NCBI GenBank assembly: GCA_032158295.1
Contig: CM063246.1
Span: forward strand, 4,683,371-4,747,370
From: Pycnopodia helianthoides
Lineage: Eukaryota; Echinodermata; Asteroidea; Forcipulatida; Asteriidae
Direction of reading: 5' to 3'
DNA length: 64,000 nucleotides
Shown here in pieces: positions 37,022 through 48,487 of the stretch. Both the position numbers and the translations under genes were made by a program. How positions within the stretch are numbered: the first letter of the stretch is position 1; every line of letters begins with the position of its first letter. The notes below the pieces were generated by a model. The model made no database searches. It saw only the letters and a list, made by a program, of their open reading frames with translations, and was not told where the DNA came from.

Positions 37022-37221
37022 CAGAGCTGCCATCCATTTGCAGCTTGCAGTCAGGGAGATTTTTCTACAACAATCAGGGAAATATTTACAATTACATCAA
37101 ACATAACAAGGAAACATTTTCCATAATCAGGGAGAGTGTCGAGTTTGTTCATCGGAACATTGGAAAGACTGGTTTATTTTCGAGGTACTTTCGGCAGAAT
37201 CGTGGAGAGTTGGCAGCTCTG
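37022..37221 (+). mobile_element. Family H MITE, copy 2 (complete)
   Basis: Bounded by CAGAGCTGCCATC and GAGTTGGCAGCTCTG. The interior blocks AATCAGGGA are shared with 11040 and 51482. Confidence 0.85.
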
Positions 37222-38496
37222 AAAAGTAAAAGTTCATTATATCTCTGGCATTTATTTGATATTGGTTTGTTGCACTGAGATTCAAAAAAAATTCCCAGGG
37301 TTCTTTGCACGAATTTCAACAGGTCTGCGAGTCAAAAAGCTGTGACTCAAAATGTTGACCGTATCGCAAACTTGGAGCCGAGTGATTAGCCAGTGGAGTG
37401 TTTCTAGGTGTCCCTTGCGTACCGTGTTTTGACTCAGGATACAGAGCGCCCTCTACAGTTTGCCTAGGAGAGGCCACTCCTGCAGTGCATCATGGGAAAG
37501 GGTTGACAAGTTTCGAGTTGTCTTGCAGCACCCAACGCATGACCCCGATTGTGTGTTTGTTCCTGGTTTGCACAGCAGCAAGGCTGTATTTTCCGTCTTC
37601 ATGGCATAAGGTGGTATTTTTGTTGTGATGCTAGTGAGTGTTTTGTCACATTCACCTCAGTCATTGAAAGATCCCAATATGCCACCAGCGCAGTGCTGAG
37701 TTGCAAGTGTAATTGTCTTTAGTGGACCGCTTTCTGGGGGTAGACTATAGAGGGCGCACCTAGTATTGTAAATCTCCCGTATAAGGACACCCTCCTTCAA
37801 ATAGATCTTTCATACATGTTTGTCAATTTGTTTGTTTTTTAAGTATTGTAAATAATTGTACATTTACTTTGGACATTTAAGTTTTCAATACATCTATTTT
37901 TAATATGTAGCTGTGACTCACAATTGGTTCCCATAGTGGGCGGAGATCTGTTTTATCCAAGTACATACACGCACGCATCATGCACACACACGTTACAAGA
38001 ACTGCGCGGAAACATGCGCTACGACGCACAACGCTGGATGGCGCTACGCGTACGCATCATACATGAACGTCAAACTCCGGCATGGCAGATCTCCCGCATT
38101 GCTATGACGACAGTGAAAAAGGGTCTAGTCTGAAAATCCTGCGAGCAATTAATGCATCTCAAAAATAGACTAGGGGATGTATTTTTTTTCTGAGAGGAGA
38201 TTTATTTTTGGGGGATTGTAGATTTACACATGTCGTGTTCACCGGGCATTTGAATGAAAATGAAGTACGAAATAATTTTGTTTCGTCTGCCCTGCTGTTT
38301 AATTAACGGTCAATAGAAACATCTATTCCCCAATTTAAAAAACCTTTCACTCCGAAACAAACCCTAGTCACAAACTTCATGCCGACTGAAACTCATTTAT
38401 GATCGCCATGCTCTCAATACACATAATGCTTAAAAACCAAGAACAATGCATTGCCTCAGACCAATATTAATTTAATTGAATATTCAATCGCGTTTA
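37222..38496. other. Intronic sequence, nothing recognised
   Basis: No gene or bounded repeat seen. Confidence 0.5.
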
Positions 38497-39191
38497 AATC
38501 CACATAAGCTTGGGCGATACCACGATATTATCGAATATCGCGATACTAGTTCTGAAACGATTACGATATCGGGTCACGTTTTTTTTAATCGTGATATCGG
38601 TAAATCGCGATATCGTTAAGTATCGCGATGTATTTCCTAGCCGAGACGATCTTGCAACAATAAATCTCCTTGTCGAGACGATATTTCAACAATAAATCTC
38701 CTTTTCGAGACGATTTGCTGCAACAAAGAGTTGCAAGTCACAGACCGCAACCGCAAGGTTCCCAAACAGATCCGATCCGACGGGGTTTAGTCTTCGGAAA
38801 AAACCAACATCAAAGCCTTAGCGGTCAGGCGGTCTCACACAGACGGGTGTTATCACGTGCAATATCACGTGCGTGTTGCGGACGTGCGAGTAGCGTGATC
38901 TAATTAGCTATGCACACATAAAGAACAGTCTGTCATGCGCAGTTAACACATTAAATGTGTGTAAGTAATAGGCCCAGGTTTTCATACCATAGGTTTAGAG
39001 TAAAACCCGAAGAATAAGTGATTGGAACAACGACATAAATGTTGGGTCAATCATAGCCAAAACTCACACCGTGAATTTGTAGTAAATTGACGTCATAAAA
39101 AAATAATCGCGATTATATCGAATATCGCGATATATTCTTGACGATATATCGTGGCTGAGAAAAAGCGATATCGCCCAAGCTTAAATCCACA
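38497..39191. mobile_element. hAT-like non-autonomous DNA transposon with 8-bp target duplication
   Basis: The element 38505-39183 (679 bp) starts TAAGCTTGGGCGAT and ends with its exact inverse. It is flanked by AATCCACA at 38497-38504 and 39184-39191, an 8-bp duplication as expected for hAT. Near both ends are many CGATATCG/ATCGCGAT subterminal repeats. Inside are three roughly 30-bp repeats (GAGACGAT...CAACAATAAATCTCCTT, 38642-38720). No transposase frame. Confidence 0.9.
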
Positions 39192-39944
39192 CACAGCTAT
39201 TTTGGGCTCGGGATTACCGTGCATACTTTCATACCCCCCCCCCACCTCCCAACCTTATGTCCCCGCCCTCGGTTGTGGTCAACACAGCCCCCGCACAGAT
39301 TTAGCAAATTGTGACTCATTTTCAAGGCTTGGAAGAGAAGAAAAAAAAGGAAAAAAAAAAAACGTCGCAAAAAATAACTTCTTATTCATATCTTTTGGGA
39401 AAACAACTCGTTGGGGAATTTTGTGTTTGAATTCAGCTCAAATACATCATCATGTTGTAATGTGCAAGACACATGAAGACCTTTTTTCCATAAGTAACAG
39501 AACAGAAATCTTATTGCGGGGGTGGACCAAGGCAATGACCAGGGGCCTGGAGATTATCAATTGCCTCCCTGAAGTATCAGGCCAGCATCATAAAATAGAA
39601 AGTCACAATAATGAAGTATTTTTGACCCTGTGACGGCGTGTGTCAGTGGAATTTACGTGATGCGAAACAAGTAAAATGAACTGTTATTTTTGTGGTTTTA
39701 TTAATGGTATCAGAAGTAATGCTTCCTTTATAATTCCGTTTTCACATTAACAGATTCAAGTGCAAAGATAACAAAACCAACCCGTTTATTCCCTTTGTTT
39801 ATTATTTCAATTCGCGGTTTGTTCAGAACTGGCAGATAACTCCATTCACTTTAAAGTGTTTCCATGTCACTCAAAAACAAATTCATGGAAGACCTTTGTT
39901 GATGTCATTCAACAAATACTCACACATTCTTATCAATTAAGTAT
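39192..39944. other. Intronic sequence, nothing recognised
   Basis: C run at 39235-39243, A-rich tract 39342-39372. No gene. Confidence 0.5.
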
Positions 39945-40125
39945 GGTTTGCAGCCTCACCACGCCCTACACAAATTTCTCTTGTGAGTTGTGGTGGTTTT
40001 GACCACAAGTACCAGTGGTGAATCAACTAGCTGTTTCGATCAGTATGCTTTGATCGTCTTCAGGAGGCAGTTGAATTGTATTACTTATTGATCAGTAAGG
40101 TTTTAAGCTTTGCATGTTGTAAATG
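39945..40125 (-). mobile_element. Penelope-like element terminus with hammerhead-like core
   Basis: On the minus strand CTGAAGA (40063-40057), a 5-bp helix GATCA/TGATC and GAAA (40037-40034) form the conserved arrangement of a hammerhead ribozyme core. Adjacent is GTTGTGGTGGTTTTGACCAC and a GTTTGCAG unit, as near 35294 and 60540. Penelope-like elements are known to carry hammerheads in their terminal repeats. Helices I and III were not verified. Confidence 0.5.
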
Positions 40126-40361
40126 TACATTAAAACTCAATATTGTCACATGCCATGAGACAAAAATGATGACAATTGTCCCTTCAGGATGCGGCCATCT
40201 TGAATTCCTCCCATTCAAATCAATGTAACCAAGCCGAGACTAGAAGGGCAAAATACATGTAAGTAAGGCTGTTTGTGGTATCACCATGTGGTCAAATCAC
40301 AAGTCTTACTTATGAGAAAAATAGTCTAACCCCACTGAGGTAAAACCCCATTGAGGTACAT

Positions 40362-40735
40362 GTATCTGACCTGATTGGGGTATCTGGCCCGACTGGGGTA
40401 TCTGGCCCGACTGGGGTATCTGACCCGACTGGGGTATCTGACCCGACTGGGGTATCTGATCGATTGGGGTATCTGACTCCATTGGGTATCTGACCCCATC
40501 GGGTATCTGACCCCATCGGGGTATCTGACCCCATCAGGGTATCTGACCCCATCGGGGTATCTGACCCATCAGGGTATCTGACCCCATCGGGGTATCTGAC
40601 CCCATCGGGGTATCTGACCCCATCGGGGTATCTGACCCCATCGGGTATCTGACCCCATCGGGTATCTGACCCCATCGGGGTATCTGACCCCATCGGGGTA
40701 TCTGACCCCATCGGGGTATCTGACCCCATTGGGAT
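40362..40735. repeat. 18-bp hairpin-forming minisatellite, about 20 copies
   Basis: The unit is GGGGTATCTGACCCCATC, with 17-bp variants lacking one G. Early copies are more diverged (GGCCCGACT). Each unit contains GGGGT and ACCCC, so it can fold on itself. Confidence 0.95.
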
Positions 40736-40740
40736 ATATA

Positions 40741-41141
40741 ACAAAGATGTTGCGTAGATACACGCACATGGTTTCAAATGTTGTCTTCGCATCAAATCCT
40801 TGCATTTGATTTTGTATCTCTGTACTGAAATGAGTCCGGAGCAAAAGATGAAAGTGAAACCATTTTAGAAGCTGATGCTGATGTTCCTGAATGAAACCAT
40901 GCTGGCTTTTCTTTTGCACGAAACATTTACAAGCTGGGAAAGAGAATAGTAACCAAAATAGCCACATAAAATCTACAGCTTTTAGTGTGTACCATGTGTA
41001 CAAAGCCTTTATAAAATTGCTGAATGCAGGTAGCCATCTTTGGATGTATGAAGCAGTCGCATTTTACTGTTGATTTCCCCCCCCCTCAAAAAAAAAAACT
41101 TTTCAAAGAAAACCACAAAACCCATTTCTTAGAAACATTTT

Positions 41142-41187
<46 letters not shown>

Positions 41188-42135
41188 CGGCAGTAATTAA
41201 ATTTTTATTAGGGTTTTGGACAACCCAAAATGAACGCAGCAACACAACGTTGTCAAAATGGTAGAGAGTACCCAATGTACAATGTAGACCCTACAGGCCA
41301 TATATGTAAACTCCAAAATGATCTGTTTTTCAAATTGGCATACCAACATGTACAAAGGATACAAATGTGGTAAACCACATCTTTGAGGCCTCTTTGTGAA
41401 ACTTCAAAATCAATTTGTACATGAAACATGTCCATGTTTGCACATGCCAGTCCCGACAAAGATTTAATACGTACTGCATGCATCAGAGCACCAGTTCAGG
41501 CCATATACACCCCAGCCATGCAAAGCGTACACACAGTACATTATGTTTCATCTCCATGTGTGTGAAGCTTGCTGGTTGCTATAAATAACACAGGAGCTAT
41601 AAATAGGACCGGGACAAATAGTACAAAAGGCCAACACTGCATGCGTGGTGTACTAATGGTCAACCTTACATGGAGTAACAATGGCAAAGTGCAGAGCCTA
41701 GGATGCTAGCCTGAGAGATTAACTACTTCACTGACTCACAATGTACATGTGTACAGCCCAGCAACCACACATTCAATGGAGGGAGGGGGCACATACACAC
41801 TGCAATACTTTAAACACCCTCCCCTAAATCCCTCCCCTAGCTTTAACACTCTAAAAACAACCACACCCTTAATTTATCTTCTGTATGCCTTCCGAGCATT
41901 ATGTATGACACAAATAAAAACTGTTTTTTTTTTTATGATAATTTTTTTTTGAAATTCAATTTTATGCTATGAATTCAATCCATTGGTCAAGGCCAACGAA
42001 ATAAAAATGGTACAGAATTGAAATAAATGGACACCGATACAGCAATTTGATCATATGCCAAAGAACTTTCAAATTGTTCGAACACATTTTATACATGTAG
42101 GCTATAAACTACGTGTCAGTCAACAGTACGAGACA
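40741..42135. other. Intronic sequence; (TA)n and paired MEF2/TATA-like motifs
   Basis: (TA)n at 41147-41184. CTATAAATAA (41579-41588) and CTATAAATAG (41597-41606) lie 18 bp apart. No gene. Confidence 0.55.
41579..41606. promoter_or_regulatory. Two MEF2/TATA-like motifs
   Basis: CTATAAATAA and CTATAAATAG with an 18-bp start-to-start distance. The motif is also over-represented elsewhere in the introns. Regulatory role is inferred only. Confidence 0.25.
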
Positions 42136-42139
42136 GGCA

Positions 42140-43345
42140 GCTCTTTGTTTCAAATTTCAGCGTTTAATATTAAGGTGCCCAGAATCCAGAAGGTCGAAGA
42201 TGGTTGGCCATTAAAATTATTCTAATAAGGTAAATGATCCACGTTTGTGCAGTGTTTATATTAAAGGAACACGTTGCCTTCAAATCTCATGAAATTTTAC
42301 TGTTTGGAGGTGTTCCTTAATACTTATTAAGAGTTGTTCTTGCAATAAAACACCTTTAATGTGTTATAATTAGTGAATGGTAATTAAAAAAACAAACAAT
42401 TATTGACCTCTGACCCCCGAGACAAGTCCCGCGAAATGTATACGTATTTCAAGCCGTCAATACGATCGTCGGTGTAATGGGCAATAATGCGCGATGAAGA
42501 GCAGTAGGCTGGCGCCGTAGCCTGTGGCCTGGTAAACCTATCACATGAACACCAGGTAATATACCATTCTCTACTTGACGTGGGGACTTGCTACTTAATT
42601 ATTTAACGTATGTTTTTTCTTTCTTTTTTCATTCATTTATTAACTGGATATTTATTGGAATACAATAAACAGATGGTAATCGTAACATTTTTAATAAAAT
42701 AATTGCTCAGTCGTAGTTCAACAGCTGCGACTGGAAATAAGACTAATAGAATTTGTCCGCCATTTATGGGAGTCAAAATGGCGGAGCGTTTTGTTTCGCG
42801 AAAGTTATCAAAAGCGAAGCATTTCTAAGGCACGTTTGTGTGGATCATTATATTCTACTTTTTAAACATCTTTCCGACCGTGCTCATTATACATCAAACG
42901 CTTGTTATAGCCCAAAAGCGCCCAACAGCGCCCAACCCGAAGGCAACGTGTTCCTTTAATTCAAAGAGATTACTTCTTTTTCAAATTTCAGTGTTAAACA
43001 TAAGGTGCCCTGAATCCAGAAGGTCAAAGATGGTTGGTTATTAAAATTATTATAATAAGGTAAACGATCCATGTTTGTATTTATTCAAAGAGATCACTTC
43101 TTTTTCAAATTTCAGTGTTAAACATAAGGTGCCCTGAATCCAGAAGGTCAAAGATGGTTGGTTATTAAAATTATTATAAGGTAAATGATTCATGTTTGTA
43201 TGTATTAATTCAAAGAGATCACTTCTTTTTTCAAATTTCAGTGTTAAATATTAAGGTGCCCAGAACCCAGAAGGTTGAAAATGGTTGGCTATTAAAATTG
43301 TCATAATAAGATAAATGATCCATGTTTGTATGTTTAAGTTCAAAG
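42140..43345 (+). repeat. About 120-bp tandem repeat, four copies, split by a TTAA element
   Basis: Copies start near 42140, 42960, 43085 and 43207. Each holds TTTCAAATTTCAGYGTTWAA, AAGGTGCCC and AGAAGGT...GATGGTTGG. The 42265-42955 element sits between copies one and two, so the array predates the insertion. Confidence 0.85.
42261..42959. mobile_element. TTAA-flanked inverted-repeat element, 691 bp
   Basis: Element 42265-42955. The ends are AGGAACACGTTGCCTTC and its exact inverse GAAGGCAACGTGTTCCT. TTAA occurs at 42261-42264 and 42956-42959. Inside is no transposase frame. PiggyBac-like by target and end structure, and the largest of the TTAA group here. Confidence 0.9.
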
Positions 43346-43479
43346 AGATTACTTCTTTTTTCTTTTTACACGAAGATCTCAAATGACATCAGGGCCTCAG
43401 TGTATATGGTGGCCATGTAGCTTTGTTCTTGGGTTACTCCTTTTTTTTTTCTTCAAATAGGATCGGGTGCTAATTTTAT

Positions 43480-43915
43480 TTCCAAAAATCTTGCCATGCT
43501 AAAATTAGCAGGGAAACCACTGGCACAAGCAATGTACTTTGCATAGTTTTTTCGGCTGGTAACCATTTCTGCTACGCAAGACCGTTTTTGTGCTTAGTAT
43601 GTGTTGACGCTTTTTTTTTAACTTTATGAAATTGGGTCGATTATTTTTGAAAAGCAGTGCCCTTCTCTCTTGAGAGAGGAAAAAGAACAATTCCCTCTGT
43701 AAAAGTACATGTATTTGAATGAACTTCCCAGCCTGTGCCTGATTTCCTATAGCTATTAGCAGAAAATAATACCTTGCAAATGTATTCCTAAGCAGAGAAA
43801 TAGCAGTGCACAAGTTGCAGCTATGTGAATTGTATGACATTTGAGCTGGTAAACCATTCCCCGCTAAGCAGAGCAAACATTTGAGCTTACCAGCTTTTAT
43901 AAAAGATGGGCCCTA
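43480..43915. mobile_element. Two decayed family A copies
   Basis: 43490-43640 (GGCTGGTAACCATTTCTGC, end TTTATGAAATTGGGTC) and 43785-43915 (CTAAGCAGAGAAATAGCAG, end AAAGATGGGCCCT). Confidence 0.55.
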
Positions 43916-45164
43916 CCGTGCAACAAAAAAACAGCTACAGACATGCCTGGCAGTCTCTATCCAGGACGACCCTTAGGGTGCTCGTCAGCGCTCGGTCATC
44001 GAACACATTACGGAGGACTTTATGCATGGTAGTACTCATACAAGTCATACCACAGGTCCTGTTTAATGGGCCTTTAGGGCTCTCCAAACAGTGTCAGGCT
44101 CCTCTCTAATCGAGAATGTCTTGACCGTACCGGGGAAGACGGACTGGCGATGTCTTATCATGCAATGTATGTTTGATTACATCAGTAACCCTCTACAGGA
44201 CGGGATCCGATCTACAAGATTATGAACTGTTATTACTCGCCGCGGATAATATATGAAGAATTTGACATCAAAATGTAATGGAATTGGGTTCTTTTCTTTT
44301 TTCCCGACGCTTAATCTGTCCGTGCATAAAGACGGCGTTCATTTTTAAAAAGCATGCTCGCTGCACACAGAGTTCCACATGAAGAAAACGCCCGGACATT
44401 TGACACCATTCTTGTTCAGGAAACCGCGAAAAAAAGATGTCAACGTGTTTTTCTTTCTCTGGCCGTTTGTAAATTTGGGTGCAGCCGCAAACAAAGGTGA
44501 CTAGGTTATCTGGATTGATTCTCTTTTTTTATATATACTTAATTTCAGTTCCCAATCTGAATGGAATTTGGAATTGTATGTCTCGACTGCATGCATGTAA
44601 TTGTGAAGTGCAATTTCACGGCACTGTTTAGTACAGAATTCCGCGCTTAAGGTCAACATTCTCTTCTTACAGGGCTAGTGCTGAGCTTCTGTGCTAGCTG
44701 AAGAATGCTTAGTAATGTCAAGTACAAGCGAAAATTCCTTGTGAAATATGCTTACAATGTTAAGCGCAGATTTGTCTGCTTCTGTTAAGCGCCGATTTTT
44801 TTCGCTTATTGTAAGTAGAGCCAAGAAATTGGGTCATGTTTTCATAGCAGTAAGAACTGAAACCAGAGTTCACCCTAACAGCCAAAATGCCACAAAAAGG
44901 AATAGTTTTAGACTGGTTTCCCCATTAATTTTCGCTCAGAAATTATAACAAAAATAAATATAATTTGTTATATATTTTGTTTAATTCTCCGTAACAGGTT
45001 ACCAGCCAAAATTCCACAAAAAGGAATAATATCAGACTGATTCCCCCATTCCTTTTTACTAAGCTTTTTTTCTTCTCCCCTTGAACTTCTTTTCTTTTAG
45101 CAGCGTCATGAAACTGACCCAAGGGGATAAACAGGGGGTTTTCCCCTTGAACATTCTGGACTCA
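43916..45164. other. Intronic sequence, no gene recognised
   Basis: Possible further diverged family A material near 44670-44835 (GCTTAGTAATGT, AAATTGGGTCAT) and 44995-45120. No exon. Confidence 0.45.
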
Positions 45165-45330
45165 AATTGTTGAAGTTTGGCCTGATTACACTGAATTTGA
45201 AACAGGGTCCTCAGAATGTTTTCTCTTTGGTGTTTTATCTTTGGTTTGAAAAGCCCTACTGCGCAATCTGGGGCATTATAAATGGTGTTTTCATGATGAT
45301 TTTTGAAAATTTGATCTTAAGTCCCCCCCC
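45165..45330 (+). repeat. Family I interspersed repeat
   Basis: Contains TTGAAGTTTGGCCTGATTAC, CTACTGCGCAATCTGGGGCA and ATGATGATTTTT, shared with 63585-63755. Confidence 0.75.
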
Positions 45331-45672
45331 CTCCCCCAAATTCACACACATAGGAGGATTTAGAAGGTTTTAGGTCTTATGCAACTTAGCCAAAATAGGA
45401 TTCTGAAGGTTTTGGGCTTTTAGTTGACTCCCTAACTTCTGTCTCAAATTGGGCCAATATGTATATTTACAATAAGGAGAAGGATATAGAAGGATTTGGG
45501 CACTTTAGGTTTATGACAACTTAAATCTGAAGGATATCGAAGGATTTGGGCAGTATGTCTACCCAAGGGCCTAGTCTGTTAGGGTTAATAACATGAATTA
45601 AAGGCACGACTCTCAACCTTCCCTTCAAAGTCGTTCTAAAGGCATGAGACAAAAAGTGGAACTATACTCTAC

Positions 45673-45792
45673 CTCAGGATAATCAAAATCCGGCGAGCTG
45701 GAAACATCTTGAATATAATCCAGTCTGAATTGGTTCTGTGGTTCTGCTAGTTGAATGGGCGGTGTTAAGGTGCTCATTGCCCCTGTTATTGT
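45673..45792 (-). CDS. GNAS: Galpha-s exon (equivalent of vertebrate GNAS exon 5), internal exon
   Basis: This exon is 120 bases, exactly 40 codons, phase 0 at both ends. The acceptor is a CT-repeat tract (the GA run at 45795-45810 on the plus strand) ending CCAG. The donor is GAG|GTAGAG. The peptide contains GAMSTLTPPIQLAEPQNQF followed by DYIQDVSSSPDFDYPE. This aligns without gaps to the Galpha-s helical-domain segment AMSNLVPPVELANPENQF ... DYI ... PDFDFPP, and DYIQDV also resembles the insect protein as I remember it. The length and both boundaries match the vertebrate exon. It joins in frame to the exon at 60052-59998 (upstream) and the exon at 34933-34836 (downstream, starting EFWEH). 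No stop or frameshift is seen, so the exon looks functional. Gi, Gq and G12 alpha subunits lack the PENQF-DYI-PDFDFP pattern. Confidence 0.96.
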
Positions 45793-45941
45793 CTGGAGAG
45801 AGAGAGAGGAAGGGTGGGGGGAGGAGAAATATTCATAAAAAAAAACCCATGAAATTACAGAATAATTTTACACAGCCATGGTTACTTTATTGAACCAAAA
45901 CATCACAGGGGTTGATACTTCGTGGAGGTGAATATCGCCTA

Positions 45942-46418
45942 CATGCCCCTTGTCATTGCCTTCATGCCCCTTGTCATTGTCTTCATGGCCCTGGTCATTG
46001 CCTTCATGGCCCTTGTCATTGCCTTCACGCCCCTGGTCATTGCCTTCATGCCCCTTGTCATTGTCTTCATGGCCCTGGTCATTGCCTTCATGGCCCTGGT
46101 CATTGTCTTCATGGCCCTGGTCATTGCCTTCATGCCCCTTGTCATTGCCTTCATGGCCCTGGTCATTGCCTTGATGCCCCTTGTCATTGCCTTCATGGCC
46201 CTGGTCATTGCCTTCATGGCCCCGGTCATTGCCTTCATGCCTCTTGTCATTGCCTTCATGGCCCTTGTCATTGCCTTCATGGCCCTTGTCATTGCCTTCA
46301 TGGCCCTGGTCATTGCCTTCATGGCCCTGGTCATTGCCTTCATGGCCCCGGTCATTGCCTTCATGCCTCTTGTCATTGCCTTCATGTCCCTTGTCATTGC
46401 CTTCATGGCCCCGGACAG
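45942..46418. repeat. 21-bp minisatellite, about 22 copies
   Basis: The unit is GGTCATTGCCTTCATGGCCC plus one T; variants have CATGCCCCTT. The period is a multiple of three, so five reading frames remain open (MALVIAF-type, HCLHGPG-type, MKAMTRA-type). No splice or start evidence supports translation. It starts 150 bp upstream of the exon on the transcribed strand. Confidence 0.95.
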
Positions 46419-46447
46419 AGCTTCAATAACACATGAGAAATATCCAG

Positions 46448-46612
46448 GCTTGGAATGTCATCTCTGAAAGGACACAGCCATTTTCATTTTTTTCAAAGGG
46501 CACTTCCGGTCGCATAATTTTGAAAGCCGTGAGATAATTTTGAAGGGGCAACAGAGGCTGTAGGGTACAGAGGTCATGGCCTTCGTGGCCTTTATGTAAT
46601 CCAGGCATGAAT
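46448..46612 (+). mobile_element. Family E fold-back repeat beside the 21-bp array
   Basis: Begins CCAGGCTTGGAATGTCATCT, contains AAAGGGCACTTCCGG and GAAGGGGCAACAGAGGC, then GGTCATGGCCTTCGTGGCC, which closely matches the adjacent 21-bp unit, and ends ATCCAGGCATG. Confidence 0.75.
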
Positions 46613-46891
46613 GCCATCTTTTATAAGGCACGGCACTGACCCAATTTACATGACATCATGACCCACCATAAATCCTGATGGTTAAACCATTTTGGGAGCC
46701 AGGTATCCCATTCTAAAAGGAAAGCGCCATTTCTTTACTGGGAATGATTTCGTCAAGCTGTTTTGCACGGCAAAATATTTAGACAGAACCTTTTTGTGCA
46801 GCCTGAACGCTAACAATGAGTCGCAAAGTTGTGATTTTTGAGGAGCAACTCAAACATTTTGTATAGCATTTTGCTCTGCTATACAAGGAAA

Positions 46892-47056
46892 ATGCAGGCC
46901 AGGAATTACACGGAGGCCACGGCCTTCGTTGCCCTGGTCTTGGCCTCGGTGCCTCTTCAAAAGTTTCCAATAGACTTTATGATTTTCCAATGCCGGAAGT
47001 GCCCTTTGCAAGATGAAAATGGCCTTGCCCTCTCAAGGATCAAATTCCAGGCCTAG
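46892..47056 (-). mobile_element. Family E fold-back repeat, complete unexpanded copy
   Basis: The ends GGCCAGGAATT and AATTCCAGGCC are inverted. In between are GGCCTTCGTTGCCCTGGTCT, GTGCCTCTTCAAAAGTTTCC and AAAATGGCCTTGCCCTCTCA. About 165 bp without an internal array. Confidence 0.8.
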
Positions 47057-47275
47057 AAATGGTTCACTGCTTTACACGCAATTTGACTCCCAAAATGGCA
47101 GACCCTGGGCAGACAGTCTAGAGGTCTGCATCATCCATCTTCTTTTTCTCCCACCCAATTTAATGTAATCAAATCGAGGCTTGGGAACAAATAGTCTGGC
47201 TCCTTTTTTTTAGTAGTACGTACGAGAATCAGCATTTGATAAAACTGTATCCATACAGTTTATAAACAACACACT

Positions 47276-47670
47276 TCAAAGGTATTTTAATACAGGATTT
47301 GCAAGGATAAAAAACATTAATTGTTTATTTTTAGTCTGAAAGCTACTGATTATGAAGGTCCAGACTAAAATCATTTTTTTCTGTGAAATATTTCCCTCTA
47401 AAATATAATCACCTTCGAGAAAACTGTTTCTGAAAACCTAAAAATAAAAGAAACAGCTGATTTTGGTTGTTACAACCGAAATTAGGACAATGTGTTTACA
47501 TGCTGAAATTATGCATGGTTTTCACTATATTCTCCTGACTCATACAATGGATTAAGCAACAAAAATGAAAAAAGGTTTGTTTTATTCGTGTGTTTGGTTG
47601 ATCACACAAAACATGAACACTGCCTACAAATTTTTTTGTAAGCTCTACCAATTCTGTACAATACCTTTAA
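47276..47670 (+). mobile_element. Family C TTAA-type MITE, copy 2
   Basis: Element 47280-47666, starts AGGTAT, ends ATACCT, right flank TTAA (47667-47670), left flank changed to TCAA. Collinear with 5131-5516. Confidence 0.8.
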
Positions 47671-48106
47671 ACGACACACTTTAATTGGGTTTAGCTTTTA
47701 TGTGAACACAATATTGGGGGGGGGACATTATTTTATCTCATCCTCAGTTCCAAAACCTTGACATATTCCTATAAATGTACTCCTGTTTTCTAGACACAAG
47801 CGAGGGTTGAAGGGGCCTTTAGACTGTACATGTAAACAATGAAAATACAACACAGTTTGCTGAAAGGTGTTGCCATAGGAACCTTAATGAAATGTCAGTT
47901 GGTGTGTGTGTGGGTGGGTGGTGCAATCCGACCACGTCATCTCTATATTCGGAGGAGTAACTTTTTTCCGGAATGAGACTGGACAAATGTGAACGTTCCT
48001 ACAAAATGGTTTGCAGTTCTGGGTCCCTCTTATTCCAGACCCAGAACCTCTCGGATGTAACAACGCACGAGGGTATATAGCAAGGTTTTAGCTCGGATAA
48101 GGGTAA
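47671..48106. other. Intronic sequence, nothing recognised
   Basis: A GTGTGTGTGGGTGGGTGG tract near 47900-47920. No gene. Confidence 0.5.
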
Positions 48107-48255
48107 AAGGGTGTCCAAACTTGCTGGAAATTTAAAAAAAAAATGTGTGTCCAAATTGTTCAGTTACAATACATTTACATGTAAATGACAGATAAAACAG
48201 GGTGTCCAAATTTAAAACAGGGTGTCCAAAAGACACCCAGACACCCCTCTGGCAA
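48107..48255 (-). repeat. Family G repeat, minus copy
   Basis: AACAGGGTGTCCAAATTTAA, AAAGACACCCAGACACCCCT and CTGGAAATTT in inverse relative to 22311-22470. Confidence 0.75.
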
Positions 48256-48487
48256 TCACTATGGTTTGCAGACTCAGTGCATCACCAGAAATACAGGTTT
48301 AGACTATTTCTTTCTCCGTTTCGTGACTGCTTTACTTCTTAAAAAAAAAAACATTGAAGGCTCTAGGTGGTTTTCAGAAAATTCCCGAAATCAGAAAAAA
48401 TCAGAAATAACATGCCTGCAGCTGACTCAATGCGTCGTATTTTTGACCGCATGAGAGCAACCCTCAAAAAAATTTTTATTACTTCCG

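Noticed and set aside
40310..40795. CRISPR-like regular array
   Set aside because: Head-to-tail 18-bp units without unique spacers, in a eukaryotic intron: a minisatellite.
45922..46467. 181-codon MALVIAF-type frame and its partners in other frames
   Set aside because: A 21-bp tandem repeat keeps five frames open; the same DNA cannot plausibly code for all, and none has supporting signals.
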